DNA from: Bacteroidaceae bacterium
GTDB lineage: Bacteria; Bacteroidota; Bacteroidia; Bacteroidales; Bacteroidaceae
DNA length: 18,207 nt
Assembly (NCBI GenBank): GCA_021443405.1
Contig: JABUUA010000014.1
Span: 1 to 18,207, forward strand
Direction: 5' to 3'
This document shows, in pieces, positions 8,114 to 16,648 of the stretch. The notes beneath the pieces are model-generated. The model saw nothing but the letters and a program-made list of their open reading frames with translations. It made no database searches and was not told the DNA's origin. Position numbers and translations under genes: made by a program. Every line of letters starts with the position of its first letter. Within the stretch, counting starts at the first letter, position 1.

Positions 8114-9085
8114 TTACAACTCCCAGCCCAGAGCACTGGCGCCCAGAACGGCGGCCTTGGCATCATCGAGCTGACTCACCAGCATCTTTGCCTTGCCACG
8201 ATAGCATTTGAGTATGTTTTCGTCGTAGGATTTGCGGATGGGGTCCATGATGAGTTCGCCGGCCTTGGTAAGTCCGCCGAAGAAGACGAAAGCCTCAGGA
8301 CTGTTGAAGCAGGCGAAGTCGGCGCAGGCGCGACCCAGCAGTTGGCCCGTGAAGTCCATGATGGTTTTGGCCACTTCGTCTCCCTTGCCGGCTGCGATGG
8401 CCACGTGCTTGCTCTCAATCTCGTCCACGGGGATGTCGCGCAACAAGGTAGGGCGATCGGTGGTACCCAGAATTTCGCGCGCGGTGCGGGCTACACCTGT
8501 GGCTGAGCAGTAGGTTTCGAGGCAGCCCTTACGGCCGCAACCGCACTCACGACCGTTGTGAGGCTCCACAACGACGTGGCCCAGTTCGCCGGCCATACCG
8601 TCGCTACCGTACACGAGCTTGCCGTCGCACACGATGCCGCTGCCAACTCCCGTGCCGAGGGTAATCATGATAAAATTCTTCATTCCCTTGGCGGCGCCGT
8701 ACGTCATCTCGCCAATGGCGGCGGCGTTGGCGTCGTTTGTCATGGCCACGGGCACGCCGAGTGCTTCGCTGAACATCTTTGCCAGGGGGATGGTCTCCTG
8801 GTCCCAGGGAAGATTCGGGGCGAATTCAATGCAACCTGTGTAGTAATTTCCGTTGGGGGCGCCTATGCCCATCGCCTTGATTTTCTCGATACCGCCCACT
8901 TCGGCGATAATCACGTTCAAGGCCTCGACGCAGTCTGCCACGTACTGTTCCACCTTGGGGCCGTGGCCTCGCGTCTTCACGGAGGTCTGTGCCACCACGT
9001 TACCTTCGGCGTCAACAATGCCGAAAACAGAGTTCGTACCTCCGAGATCGAGGCCAATCACATAGGGCTTTGATGAATTACTCAT
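8114..9085 (-). CDS. ROK-family glucokinase
   Basis: A 323-residue ROK (repressor, ORF, kinase) sugar kinase, most likely glucokinase, making glucose 6-phosphate for glycolysis in the cytoplasm. It has the phosphate-binding motif GLDLGGTN at 11-18, the catalytic Asp118 in TNDANAAA, the second phosphate motif LGTGVGSG at 143-150, and the ROK zinc site formed by His170 (GELGH) and Cys181, Cys183 and Cys188 (CGCGRKGCLE). There is no N-terminal DNA-binding domain, so it is an enzyme and not a ROK repressor. The zinc motif and the substrate loops fit glucokinase best, though N-acetylhexosamine or fructose kinases of the same family cannot be excluded from sequence alone. It is transcribed alone from the divergent region at 9086-9205 and ends at a terminator. 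Confidence 0.95.
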   Translation of the reverse strand: MSNSSKPYVIGLDLGGTNSVFGIVDAEGNVVAQTSVKTRGHGPKVEQYVADCVEALNVIIAEVGGIEKIKAMGIGAPNGNYYTGCIEFAPNLPWDQETIPLAKMFSEALGVPVAMTNDANAAAIGEMTYGAAKGMKNFIMITLGTGVGSGIVCDGKLVYGSDGMAGELGHVVVEPHNGRECGCGRKGCLETYCSATGVARTAREILGTTDRPTLLRDIPVDEIESKHVAIAAGKGDEVAKTIMDFTGQLLGRACADFACFNSPEAFVFFGGLTKAGELIMDPIRKSYDENILKCYRGKAKMLVSQLDDAKAAVLGASALGWEL

Positions 9086-9116
9086 AGATATTAGTGTATA
9101 TATTATTATTTGTGTA

Positions 9117-9124
9117 CAAAGATA
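9117..9124 (-). promoter_or_regulatory. Candidate -7 element for the glucokinase gene
   Basis: On the minus strand these bases read TATCTTTG, an exact match to the Bacteroidetes -7 consensus TAnnTTTG, 31 bases upstream of the ATG at 9085. The -33 region at the expected 19-20 base spacing reads TTCG/TCGT, which is poor; a TTTTG lies nearer, at a 15-base spacing. Confidence 0.5.
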
Positions 9125-9164
9125 ATGCTTTTAGCCCAACAAAACGAAAAATGATGATGAAAAG

Positions 9165-9195
9165 TTGGTAGAATGGATAAAAAACGCGAAATTTG
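9165..9195 (+). promoter_or_regulatory. Possible promoter for the plus-strand operon
   Basis: TTG at 9165-9167 is followed after 20 bases by GAAATTTG at 9188-9195, which resembles TAnnTTTG but with GA in place of TA. If used, transcription would start near 9200, only a few bases before the ATG at 9206, which favours that start over the ATG at 9173. The leader would be nearly absent, so this is a weak call. Confidence 0.3.
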
Positions 9196-9205
9196 CAGCC
9201 GAGTT

Positions 9206-9868
9206 ATGATAGCTATTCACCCAGTAGATACACTTGACCTCGTTGTGAAGGGCCTGATGATAGGCGTCGTGGTTTCTGCTCCTATGGGGCCGACCGGCGT
9301 TTTGGCTGTGCAGCGTACCCTCAACAAAGGCCGATGGTTTGGCTTCGTCACGGGTGTGGGCGCTGCGTTCAGCGATTTGATATACGCGCTCATCACGGGA
9401 CTGGGCATGAGTTTGGTGATGGACTTTGTGGAGAAGCCCCGCACCATGTACATCATTCAGCTGGCTGGCGCCGTGATGTTGTTCTGCTTCGGACTGAGCA
9501 CCTACCGCAGCAATCCAGCCACGCAGTTCCGTGCCAAGACGGGCGAGATAGGCTCTCTGTGGCACAACAGCGTGATAGGTTTTCTCGTGACGCTGAGCAA
9601 TCCGCTCATCATCTTCCTGTTCATCGCCCTGTATGCCCGCTTCGGTTTCATTGTGCCCGACCATCCTGTGGAGCAGACATTCGGTTATGCGGCCCTTTTC
9701 GGCGGGGCGTTGCTGTGGTGGTACTTCTTGTCGTACAGCATCAATCATATCCGAAACAAGTTCGAGGTGCAGGGCATTCTGTGGCTTAATCGTACTATCG
9801 GCATCGTGGTGATGGTGGTGTCGCTGGTTGGTTTTTATTTTACGTTACGTGGAAAATCCTTATATTAA
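9206..9868 (+). CDS. LysE-family amino acid exporter
   Basis: A 220-residue inner membrane protein of the LysE/RhtB translocator superfamily, whose members export amino acids or related small metabolites. About six hydrophobic segments lie near residues 11-35, 45-70, 80-100, 120-145, 158-180 and 192-213. The family landmarks are APMGPTGVLAVQRTLNKGR at 25-43, just inside helix 1, and TLSNPLI at 129-135. The start at 9206 places helix 1 right at the N-terminus, as is usual in this family; an in-frame ATG at 9173 would add 11 polar residues and would lie upstream of the candidate -7 element. It is the first gene of the long plus-strand series, and its stop directly abuts the next start (TAAATG). 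The exported substrate cannot be inferred. Confidence 0.88.
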   Translation: MIAIHPVDTLDLVVKGLMIGVVVSAPMGPTGVLAVQRTLNKGRWFGFVTGVGAAFSDLIYALITGLGMSLVMDFVEKPRTMYIIQLAGAVMLFCFGLSTYRSNPATQFRAKTGEIGSLWHNSVIGFLVTLSNPLIIFLFIALYARFGFIVPDHPVEQTFGYAALFGGALLWWYFLSYSINHIRNKFEVQGILWLNRTIGIVVMVVSLVGFYFTLRGKSLY

Positions 9869-10402
9869 ATGTTGGTTATAGACGAACTGAGAGCTCAAGG
9901 CGCTTGTGCCTATGTGATGTTAATGTGGCAGATAGAGGGCATTCTGCGCGCCAATAACCTTGATATCGACCGTCTTGAGGAAAGTTATATAGCGAGTTTT
10001 CCCGAGGATAAGCGGCCGCAAGAGCGCCAGTGGCTCATTGACCTCATTGCCATGATGCGCGAGGAAGGCAAGCAGGAAAGCGGTCATCTGCAGATTGTTC
10101 AAGGCACTGTCACCCTGCTCACCGACCTGCACAAGGAGTTGTTACGCTCGCCCAAGCATCCCTTTTACTCGGCGACCTATTACAAGGCGTTGCCTTACAT
10201 CGTGGAGTTACGCGCCAAAGGCAACAAGGCTACGTCCGAGATAGAGACTTGTCTGGAGGCTATTTATGGCGTGTCGTTACTGGAATTACAGAAGAAGGAA
10301 GTAAACTCTGAGACGAAGGCCGCGGTCGCTGTTATCACACAACTGATGGTTCAGTTGAGCGACGCCTACAAAAAAGATAGAGCAGGCGAGTTAGAATTAT
10401 AA
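9869..10402 (+). CDS. DUF4924 family protein
   Basis: A 177-residue soluble, mostly helical protein of unknown function that I recognise as DUF4924, a family found mainly in Bacteroidetes. The typical N-terminus is present, with a YVMLMWQIEGILRANNLDID segment at 15-34, and the rest is helical and charged with a basic/acidic tail. No catalytic motif, signal peptide or membrane segment is visible. Its ATG follows the LysE stop with no spacing, indicating translational coupling, and prfC begins 22 bases downstream after an A-rich leader. The position between an exporter and release factor RF3 gives no firm hint of function. Confidence 0.85.
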   Translation: MLVIDELRAQGACAYVMLMWQIEGILRANNLDIDRLEESYIASFPEDKRPQERQWLIDLIAMMREEGKQESGHLQIVQGTVTLLTDLHKELLRSPKHPFYSATYYKALPYIVELRAKGNKATSEIETCLEAIYGVSLLELQKKEVNSETKAAVAVITQLMVQLSDAYKKDRAGELEL

Positions 10403-10424
10403 GATTGTCTGAAAAAAATAAAGC

Positions 10425-11993
10425 ATGAACGAAGAAATATCAAGACGACGCACCTTTGCCATCATCTCGCATCCCGATGCGGGTAAGACGACACTGACGG
10501 AGAAACTGCTTCTCTTCGGCGGCCAGATACAGGTGGCAGGTGCAGTAAAAAGTAACAAGATTAAGAAGTCGGCCACCAGTGACTGGATGGAAATCGAGAA
10601 GCAGCGCGGCATCTCTGTGACCACTTCGGTTATGGAATTTGACTACGAAGGCTATAAGGTGAACATCCTCGACACCCCGGGCCACCAGGATTTTGCCGAG
10701 GACACGTTCCGCACGCTCACGGCCGTTGACTCCGTGATTATTGTGGTCGATGGTGCCAAGGGCGTGGAGGCGCAGACGCGCAAACTGATGACGGTATGCC
10801 GCATGCGCAAGACGCCTGTCATTATCTTCATTAATAAGATGGACCGCGAGGGCAAGGACCCCTTTGATTTGCTTGATGAATTGGAGCAGGAATTGCAGAT
10901 AAGTGTCCGTCCCTTGTCGTGGCCCATCAACCAAGGCGCGCGCTTCAAGGGGGTGTATAATATATATGAACAGAACCTCAATCTCTTTACGCCCGACAAG
11001 CAGCACGTAACTGAGAAGGTGGAGATAGACATGACATCGGACGAACTCGACCAGACGGTGGGCGAGGCCGACGCAGCAAAACTGCGCGAAGACCTGGAAC
11101 TGGTGGACGGCGTGTATCCGTCTTTCGACGTGCAGACCTACCTCGATGCCGAGGTGGCGCCCGTCTTCTTTGGCTCGGCGCTTAACAATTTCGGTGTGCA
11201 GGAACTGCTCGATTGCTTCGTGAAGATAGCTCCCTCACCTCGTCCGACTATGGCCGAAGAGCGCATCGTGGCGCCCGAAGAGCCGAAATTCTCGGGCTTC
11301 ATCTTCAAAATTACGGCCAACATCGACCCCAACCACCGCTCTTGCATTGCATTTTGCAAGGTGTGCTCGGGCCGTTTCCTGCGTAATGCGCCGTATCTCC
11401 ACGTTCGTCATGGCAAGACACTCCGCTTCTCGAGCCCCACGCAGTTCATGGCGCAGCGCAAGAGCACGATTGACGAGGCTTGGCCAGGCGACATAATCGG
11501 TCTGCCCGACAATGGAACTTTCAAGATTGGCGATACACTCACCGAAGGAGAGGTAATGCATTTCCGCGGTTTACCCTCGTTCTCACCTGAAATGTTTAAG
11601 TATATCGAGAACGACGACCCGATGCGCACGAAGCAATTGCAGAAGGGCATCGAGCAATTGATGGACGAAGGCGTCGCACAGCTCTTCGTGAATCAGTTCA
11701 ACGGTCGTAAGATTATCGGCACCGTAGGCCAGTTGCAGTTCGAAGTCATCCAGTATCGTCTGGAAAACGAGTACAACGCGAAGTGTCGTTGGGAGCCTGT
11801 CAGCCTTTACAAGGCCTGTTGGATTGAGAGCGACGACGAGGCAGAACTCGATATTTTCAAGAAGCGCAAGTACCAATACATGGCCAAAGACCGCGAAGGA
11901 CGCGATGTCTTCTTGGCCGACTCGAGCTATGTTCTGACCATGGCCCAGCAAGATTTCGAGCATATTAAGTTCCACTTCACCTCTGAATTCTGA
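10425..11993 (+). CDS. prfC: Peptide chain release factor 3 (RF3)
   Basis: A 522-residue translational GTPase that removes RF1 or RF2 from the ribosome after peptide release. The G-domain motifs are complete: SHPDAGKT at 15-22 (G1), RGISVT at 61-66 (G2), DTPGHQDF at 83-90 (G3) and NKMD at 137-140 (G4). Domains 2 and 3 follow, with the RF3-typical PTQFMAQRKSTIDEAWPGDI segment and the GTVGQLQFEVIQYRLENEY segment near residue 437. The length is normal and the lack of EF-G domains IV and V separates it from EF-G. The leader is A-rich (gaaaaaaataaagc) with no Shine-Dalgarno sequence, as is common in Bacteroidetes. Its stop overlaps the next start by one base (TGATG). Confidence 0.98.
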   Translation: MNEEISRRRTFAIISHPDAGKTTLTEKLLLFGGQIQVAGAVKSNKIKKSATSDWMEIEKQRGISVTTSVMEFDYEGYKVNILDTPGHQDFAEDTFRTLTAVDSVIIVVDGAKGVEAQTRKLMTVCRMRKTPVIIFINKMDREGKDPFDLLDELEQELQISVRPLSWPINQGARFKGVYNIYEQNLNLFTPDKQHVTEKVEIDMTSDELDQTVGEADAAKLREDLELVDGVYPSFDVQTYLDAEVAPVFFGSALNNFGVQELLDCFVKIAPSPRPTMAEERIVAPEEPKFSGFIFKITANIDPNHRSCIAFCKVCSGRFLRNAPYLHVRHGKTLRFSSPTQFMAQRKSTIDEAWPGDIIGLPDNGTFKIGDTLTEGEVMHFRGLPSFSPEMFKYIENDDPMRTKQLQKGIEQLMDEGVAQLFVNQFNGRKIIGTVGQLQFEVIQYRLENEYNAKCRWEPVSLYKACWIESDDEAELDIFKKRKYQYMAKDREGRDVFLADSSYVLTMAQQDFEHIKFHFTSEF

Positions 11994-12562
11994 TGAATTG
12001 CGAGATAGATATTAAGAATGCCGTCGAGGTTCTCAAGAAGGGTGGGGTGATTCTCTACCCGACCGACACGGTGTGGGGCATAGGTTGCGACGCCACCAAC
12101 GAGGAAGCCGTGCGCCGCATCTACCAGATTAAGCAGCGTGAGGACTCGAAGTCGATGCTCTGTCTGGTGGATAACCCCAATCGCATACAACGCTATTTCC
12201 GCACTGTCCCCGACGTGGCTTGGGACCTTATCGACTGTGCCACGATGCCCCTCACCGTTGTCTTGCAGGGTGCCAACGGCGTGGCTCCGTCGCTCATTGC
12301 TGCCGACGGGTCGTTAGGGATGCGGGTGACACAGGACGAATTCTCGCGTCAGATATGCTATCGACTTCAGCGTCCGTTGGTGAGCACCAGCGCCAATCTG
12401 TCTGGGGAGCCAACTGCCCGCTTCTTCAAGGAGATTGACGAGAGCATCGTGGCGCAGATGGATTATGTGGTGCAGTTCCGTCGCGGCGACACGACACCTA
12501 AGAAACCCAGCAGCATTGTGAAACTCGACCTCGACGGTCATGTAACCATCCTTCGCCCATGA
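11993..12562 (+). CDS. Threonylcarbamoyl-AMP synthase (TsaC/Sua5 YrdC domain)
   Basis: A 189-residue single YrdC-domain protein that should make threonylcarbamoyl-AMP from threonine, bicarbonate and ATP, the first step of the t6A37 modification of ANN-decoding tRNAs. Motifs are PTDTVWGIGCDA at 23-34, the nucleotide-binding IKQREDSKSM at 46-55 (KxR...K pattern) and STSANLSGEPT at 131-141. It lacks the extra C-terminal domain of Sua5, so it is the short TsaC/YwlC type. It overlaps prfC by one base and the CLC gene by four (ATGA), so translation is probably coupled along the operon. Other YrdC-like paralogues exist in bacteria, so the enzyme role is likely but not certain. Confidence 0.93.
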   Translation: MNCEIDIKNAVEVLKKGGVILYPTDTVWGIGCDATNEEAVRRIYQIKQREDSKSMLCLVDNPNRIQRYFRTVPDVAWDLIDCATMPLTVVLQGANGVAPSLIAADGSLGMRVTQDEFSRQICYRLQRPLVSTSANLSGEPTARFFKEIDESIVAQMDYVVQFRRGDTTPKKPSSIVKLDLDGHVTILRP

Positions 12563-14358
12563 AGAAGCGCACCCGTCTCGAACGTTTCCTTGGCATGCTG
12601 CTCATTTGGCGGCGCCGCCACTTTTCCGAGAAGGGCTTTGTGCTGTTTCTTGCGTTCTTCGTGGGTATCTTCACGGCGTTGGCGGGTGTGATTCTAAAGG
12701 GACTCATCTCTCACATACAGTATCTTCTCACCCATCAGTTCTCGATAAGCGAGTCGAACTGGCAGTATCTTTTGTATCCCGTACTGGGCATCTGGCTCAC
12801 GGGCGTGCTCATCCGTCGTGTGATTCGCAACGACATCTCTCATGGTGTGACCAAGATTCTCTTTGCTATCGCCCGCAAACAGAGTTCTCTGCCGGCGCAC
12901 AACTGCTGGTCGTCGGTGCTGGCCTCCGCCATCACCATCGGCTTTGGCGGTTCGGTGGGAGCTGAGGCCCCCATCGTGCTTACAGGCTCTGCCATCGGCA
13001 GCAACCTGGGCCGTGTGTTCCGTATGAGCGCCAAGACGATGATGCTCCTTGTGGGATGTGGTGCCGCTGGTGCTGTGGCCGGCATCTTCAAGGCGCCTAT
13101 TGCGGGTTTGGTATTTGTGCTCGAGGTGCTGATGATTGACCTCACCATGTCGTCGCTCCTGCCTCTGCTGGTCAGTACCGTGACGGCGGCGGGTCTCACT
13201 TTTGCCCTTACGGGAACCAGCACCACCTTTGAATTTCATCTCGACACCGCCTTCGCCGTCCATCGTTTCCCCGCTTACATTTTGTTGGGAATCCTGTGCG
13301 GACTGGTGAGTCTCTATTTCACGCGCACCATGAACTGGCTGGAGCAAATCTTCCGACGCTTCTCCCATCCCTATGCCAGGCTGGCGCTGGGCGGTGTGCT
13401 ACTGAGTGTGCTCATTTTCTTGTTCCCGTCGCTTTACGGTGAGGGCTACGAGTTGATAGAACTTTTGTTGAACGGCAAGGGCGAGCAAGACTGGCTCACG
13501 GCGCTCAATCACTCGCTCTTCTACGGTCACAACTCCCTGTTACTGATTTACCTCTCCCTGGTGGTGGTGTTCAAGGTGTTCGCCTCTACGGCCACAAACG
13601 GCGGTGGCGGTTGCGGTGGTATCTTTGCTCCCTCGCTTTTTCTCGGTTGCATCAGTGGTTTCGTGTTCTCGCGTGTGTGGAATAGCTACGATGTGCTGAG
13701 CATCTCGGCCCCCGAGAAGAACTTTGCATTGCTGGGCATGTGCGGCGTGATGAGTGGCGTGATGCATGCCCCGCTCACGGGCATCTTCCTCATTGCTGAA
13801 CTCACGGGCGGCTACGGACTCCTGCTGCCGCTGATGGTGGTGGCGGTGTGTGCCTATCTCACCATCGTGATTTTTGAGCCCCATAGCATCTATGCCATGC
13901 GTCTGGCACGCCGTGGCGAGTTGCTCACCCACCATAAGGACCGCGCCATTCTCACGCTGATGAACATGGATTCTGTGCTTGACCGTTACAGCAAGACGCT
14001 GCGGCCCGAGATGGATTTGGCGCAAGTGACGGAGCAGATAAGCAACTCACACCACAACGTGTTCCCGGTCGTCGATGCTCAGAAGCAGTTGTTGGCTGTG
14101 CTTTACATCGACGACATTCGCCACATTATGTTCCGCACCGAGCTGTATCACAAGTTCACCGTAGCGCAGTTGATGACGCCCGCCGCAGCGCGTCTCTCTA
14201 CGAGCGACCCGATGGACGTAGTCGTGCGCGTGTTCGAACGCACCAAGGCGTGGACGCTTCCCGTGGTGGATGCCGACGGACGCTTCGTCGGCTTCATTCG
14301 CAAGAGCCGCGTCTTCACGATGTATCGTCAAATGTTAGCAGACATCAGCAATGAATAA
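12559..14358 (+). CDS. CLC-family chloride channel/transporter with CBS pair
   Basis: A 599-residue CLC protein with about the usual hydrophobic helices (residues 28-440) and two C-terminal CBS domains (about 470-590), which in this family often bind nucleotides. GFGGSVGAEAPIVLTG at 128-143 is the counterpart of GREGP, with gating Glu136 kept; GGCGGIFAPSLFLG matches the GxFxP segment, and ELTGGY keeps the anion-coordinating Tyr. Two positions depart from proton-coupled exchangers: the internal proton glutamate (E203 of E. coli ClC-ec1) aligns with Val190 in FVLEVL, and the GSGIP loop with its central Ser reads SHGVT. Whether it is an exchanger or a passive channel is therefore open. It overlaps the TsaC gene by 4 bases and fmt by 8. 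Its place between two tRNA-related genes is a gene order I associate with Bacteroidetes. Confidence 0.95.
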   Translation: MKKRTRLERFLGMLLIWRRRHFSEKGFVLFLAFFVGIFTALAGVILKGLISHIQYLLTHQFSISESNWQYLLYPVLGIWLTGVLIRRVIRNDISHGVTKILFAIARKQSSLPAHNCWSSVLASAITIGFGGSVGAEAPIVLTGSAIGSNLGRVFRMSAKTMMLLVGCGAAGAVAGIFKAPIAGLVFVLEVLMIDLTMSSLLPLLVSTVTAAGLTFALTGTSTTFEFHLDTAFAVHRFPAYILLGILCGLVSLYFTRTMNWLEQIFRRFSHPYARLALGGVLLSVLIFLFPSLYGEGYELIELLLNGKGEQDWLTALNHSLFYGHNSLLLIYLSLVVVFKVFASTATNGGGGCGGIFAPSLFLGCISGFVFSRVWNSYDVLSISAPEKNFALLGMCGVMSGVMHAPLTGIFLIAELTGGYGLLLPLMVVAVCAYLTIVIFEPHSIYAMRLARRGELLTHHKDRAILTLMNMDSVLDRYSKTLRPEMDLAQVTEQISNSHHNVFPVVDAQKQLLAVLYIDDIRHIMFRTELYHKFTVAQLMTPAAARLSTSDPMDVVVRVFERTKAWTLPVVDADGRFVGFIRKSRVFTMYRQMLADISNE

Positions 14359-15310
14359 AGAGCTTCGTATCGTGTATATGGGCACGCCCGAGTTTGCCGT
14401 GCTCCCTCTCCGCCGCCTGGTGGAGGACGGTCGTCACGTGGTGGCCGTGGTCACCATGCCCGACAAAGCCGTGGGTCGTCACCACGACACGCTCACCCCT
14501 TCACCCGTGAAGCAATATGCCGTCGAGCACGGCATCCCTGTGCTCCAGCCTGAGAAGTTGAAGGACGAGCAGTTCCTTGCCGACCTCCGTTCCTACGAGG
14601 CCGATCTGCAAGTGGTGGTTGCCTTCCGCATGCTGCCCGAGGTGGTGTGGGCCATGCCCCGCCTGGGCACGTTCAATCTCCACGCCGCCCTGCTGCCGCA
14701 ATACCGTGGCGCGGCGCCCATCAACTGGGCCGTCATCCATGGCGACCGCGAGACGGGCGTCACCACCTTCTTTCTCGACCACGACATCGACACGGGCGTG
14801 GTGATTCATCGCCAGTCCGTGCCCATCGAAGACACCGACGATGCCGGCATTGTGCACGACAAACTTATGTTCCTCGGCGCCGATTTGGTGCTGCAGACGG
14901 TGGCCGACATCGAGGCTGGTGCCGTGCATCCCATCCCGCAGCGCGAACTCGCTGTCGATGAACCGCTGCGTCCCGCGCCCAAGATATTCCGTGAGACGTG
15001 CGAGTTACGCTGGGCGGAGCATACTGTGGAAACGGCCTACAACTTCGTGCGAGGCCTCTCGCCCTATCCCGCTGCGTGGACCACGCTTGCCGATGGCCGC
15101 CAACTCAAGATTTTCGTCGCCCGTCGTGGCGAGCGGGTCGGCGGGCTGACTCCCGGCACGATGGACACCGACGGCCGTCAGTGGCTGCGCATCGCCTGCA
15201 CCGACGGGTGGCTCGACATCCTCCAGCTTCAGCTCGCCGGCAAGAAGCGCATGGCCATCGACGACTTCCTGCGCGGTCGCTTCATCCCTCACACCCCCTC
15301 GGCATGCTGA
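14351..15310 (+). CDS. fmt: Methionyl-tRNA formyltransferase
   Basis: A 319-residue enzyme that formylates the methionine on initiator tRNA using 10-formyl-THF, enabling bacterial translation initiation. The N-terminal formyltransferase domain has MGTPEFAV at 10-17 and NLHAALLPQYRGAAPINWAV at 109-128 with catalytic Asn109 and His111, and the DIDTGVV motif with catalytic Asp147. The C-terminal tRNA-binding domain starts near residue 205 and includes VRGLSPYPAAWT. The length is typical. The ATG at 14351 overlaps the CLC stop by 8 bases, and the stop overlaps the next gene by 7, again suggesting coupled translation. Confidence 0.97.
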   Translation: MNKELRIVYMGTPEFAVLPLRRLVEDGRHVVAVVTMPDKAVGRHHDTLTPSPVKQYAVEHGIPVLQPEKLKDEQFLADLRSYEADLQVVVAFRMLPEVVWAMPRLGTFNLHAALLPQYRGAAPINWAVIHGDRETGVTTFFLDHDIDTGVVIHRQSVPIEDTDDAGIVHDKLMFLGADLVLQTVADIEAGAVHPIPQRELAVDEPLRPAPKIFRETCELRWAEHTVETAYNFVRGLSPYPAAWTTLADGRQLKIFVARRGERVGGLTPGTMDTDGRQWLRIACTDGWLDILQLQLAGKKRMAIDDFLRGRFIPHTPSAC

Positions 15311-16092
15311 GCCCCATAGAGCGTCACTACCTGAAACACAAGGAGGAGTTGCGCCTGCAACGCCGCCACGGACAGGTGGAGTTCCGCGTCACCATGCACT
15401 ACTTGCAGCGCTACCTCACGCCCGGTTGCCGCGTCCTCGACATCGGTGCGGGCACAGGCCACTACACCCATGCCCTGCGCCGCATGGGCTACGACGTGGA
15501 TGCTGTGGAGCTGGTGCAGCGCAACATTGACGTGATGCTCGCCCACGACCCTTCGGTGAATGTCCGCCGTGCCGACGCCCGCGACCTTTCCTTCATCCCT
15601 GACGACCGCTATGACGTGGTGCTACTCTTCGGCCCCCTCTACCATTTGATGGGCGATGCTGAGAAGTTGAAAGCCTTGTGTGAGGCCCGGCGTGTCATGA
15701 AACCCACGGGCACATTGCTGGTCGCCTACCTCATGAACGAATACAGCATCGTGGAGTATTGCTTTGCAGAGAACCGCATGGACGCCCTGCTGCGCGAAGG
15801 CACGGTGAGCCCCGATTTCCACGTCACCCCCCGCGAGGGCGAGTTGTACGACTACATCCGCCTCGTCGATGCCGACCGTCTGCGCCGCGCCGCCCGATTA
15901 GAGCGAGTCACTCAGTTCTCTCCCGACGGACCGACGGACTATATGCGCGTTCGCCTCAACCAGATGGACGACGCCAATTTCGAGCATTTCGTGCGCTACG
16001 TCACCCAGACGGCCGAGCGCCCCGACCTCCTTGGCGCCGCCTCCCACCTCGTGGACGTGCTGCGACGCTCTCCCGAAACCGACAACCCCTAA
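15304..16092 (+). CDS. Class I SAM-dependent methyltransferase, substrate unknown
   Basis: A 262-residue Rossmann-fold methyltransferase. Motif I is VLDIGAGTGHYT at 44-55, the acidic residue closing strand 2 is Glu69, motif III has Asp91 in RADARDL, and a FGPLYHL segment at 109-115 takes the place of motif IV. The N-terminus (residues 1-40) is helical and basic, and the C-terminal half has a conserved-looking lid region. No substrate can be named; the family is annotated only as methyltransferase. The start is the ATG at 15304, which overlaps the fmt stop by 7 bases; the frame stays open far upstream inside fmt but that part is out of frame with fmt and not credible. luxS follows after 14 bases, so its by-product S-adenosylhomocysteine could feed the LuxS pathway. 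Confidence 0.88.
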   Translation: MLSPIERHYLKHKEELRLQRRHGQVEFRVTMHYLQRYLTPGCRVLDIGAGTGHYTHALRRMGYDVDAVELVQRNIDVMLAHDPSVNVRRADARDLSFIPDDRYDVVLLFGPLYHLMGDAEKLKALCEARRVMKPTGTLLVAYLMNEYSIVEYCFAENRMDALLREGTVSPDFHVTPREGELYDYIRLVDADRLRRAARLERVTQFSPDGPTDYMRVRLNQMDDANFEHFVRYVTQTAERPDLLGAASHLVDVLRRSPETDNP

Positions 16093-16106
16093 CATAGAAA
16101 ATATTC

Positions 16107-16619
16107 ATGGAAGTCATCCCTTCGTTCCAAGTAGACCACACGGGTCTGCGCCCCGGCATCTACATCTCGCGGCAAGACAGCTTCGGTGACACTGCCTTCA
16201 CCACCTACGACATCCGCATGACCGCGCCCAACCAAGAGCCTGCCATCGCGCCTGCCGCCCTACACACCATCGAGCACATCGTGGCCACTTACCTGCGCAA
16301 CCGCCCCGACTGGAAAGAATACGTCATCTACTGGGGCCCGATGGGTTGCCTCACGGGCAACTATCTCATCCTGCGCGGACACTACGATTGTGAGGTCATT
16401 CGGCAGTTAATGGTGGAGGCCATGACCTTTGTCGTCGAGTACGAAGGCACGGTGCCCGGAGCTGCGCCCGATTCTTGTGGCAACTATTTGCTCCACGACC
16501 TCCCCATGGCCAAGTGGGAGGCCGAGCGCTACATCCAGCGTCTGAACGATGAATTCTGCAGCGAGTACACCCTGCTCGAGCGCCCCGACGTGGACGGACT
16601 GCAGTTCCACGACGCCTAA
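16107..16619 (+). CDS. luxS: S-ribosylhomocysteine lyase LuxS
   Basis: A 170-residue metalloenzyme that cleaves S-ribosylhomocysteine into homocysteine and DPD, the precursor of autoinducer AI-2, in the activated methyl cycle. The metal ligands are His53 and His57 in HTIEH and Cys124 in PDSCGNYLLHDL; the catalytic pair is Glu56 and Cys81 in GPMGCLTGNY. Length and motif spacing fit functional LuxS. The upstream SAH nucleosidase (Pfs/MtnN), which LuxS needs for its substrate, is not in the window. The gene lies 14 bases after one SAM methyltransferase and 29 bases before another, with an A-rich leader, so it appears to be expressed as part of this operon instead of from a dedicated promoter. 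Confidence 0.97.
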   Translation: MEVIPSFQVDHTGLRPGIYISRQDSFGDTAFTTYDIRMTAPNQEPAIAPAALHTIEHIVATYLRNRPDWKEYVIYWGPMGCLTGNYLILRGHYDCEVIRQLMVEAMTFVVEYEGTVPGAAPDSCGNYLLHDLPMAKWEAERYIQRLNDEFCSEYTLLERPDVDGLQFHDA

Positions 16620-16648
16620 GTCGCCCCGTCTCCGCGCCGACCGTTCCC

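Noticed and set aside
12694..13368. 224-codon minus-strand frame opposite the CLC gene
   Set aside because: It is antisense to conserved CLC helices and its Gly/His/Arg-rich translation matches nothing.
14998..15303. N-terminal extension of the methyltransferase upstream of luxS
   Set aside because: It lies inside fmt in a different frame and is Arg/His-rich; the ATG at 15304 gives a normal methyltransferase start.
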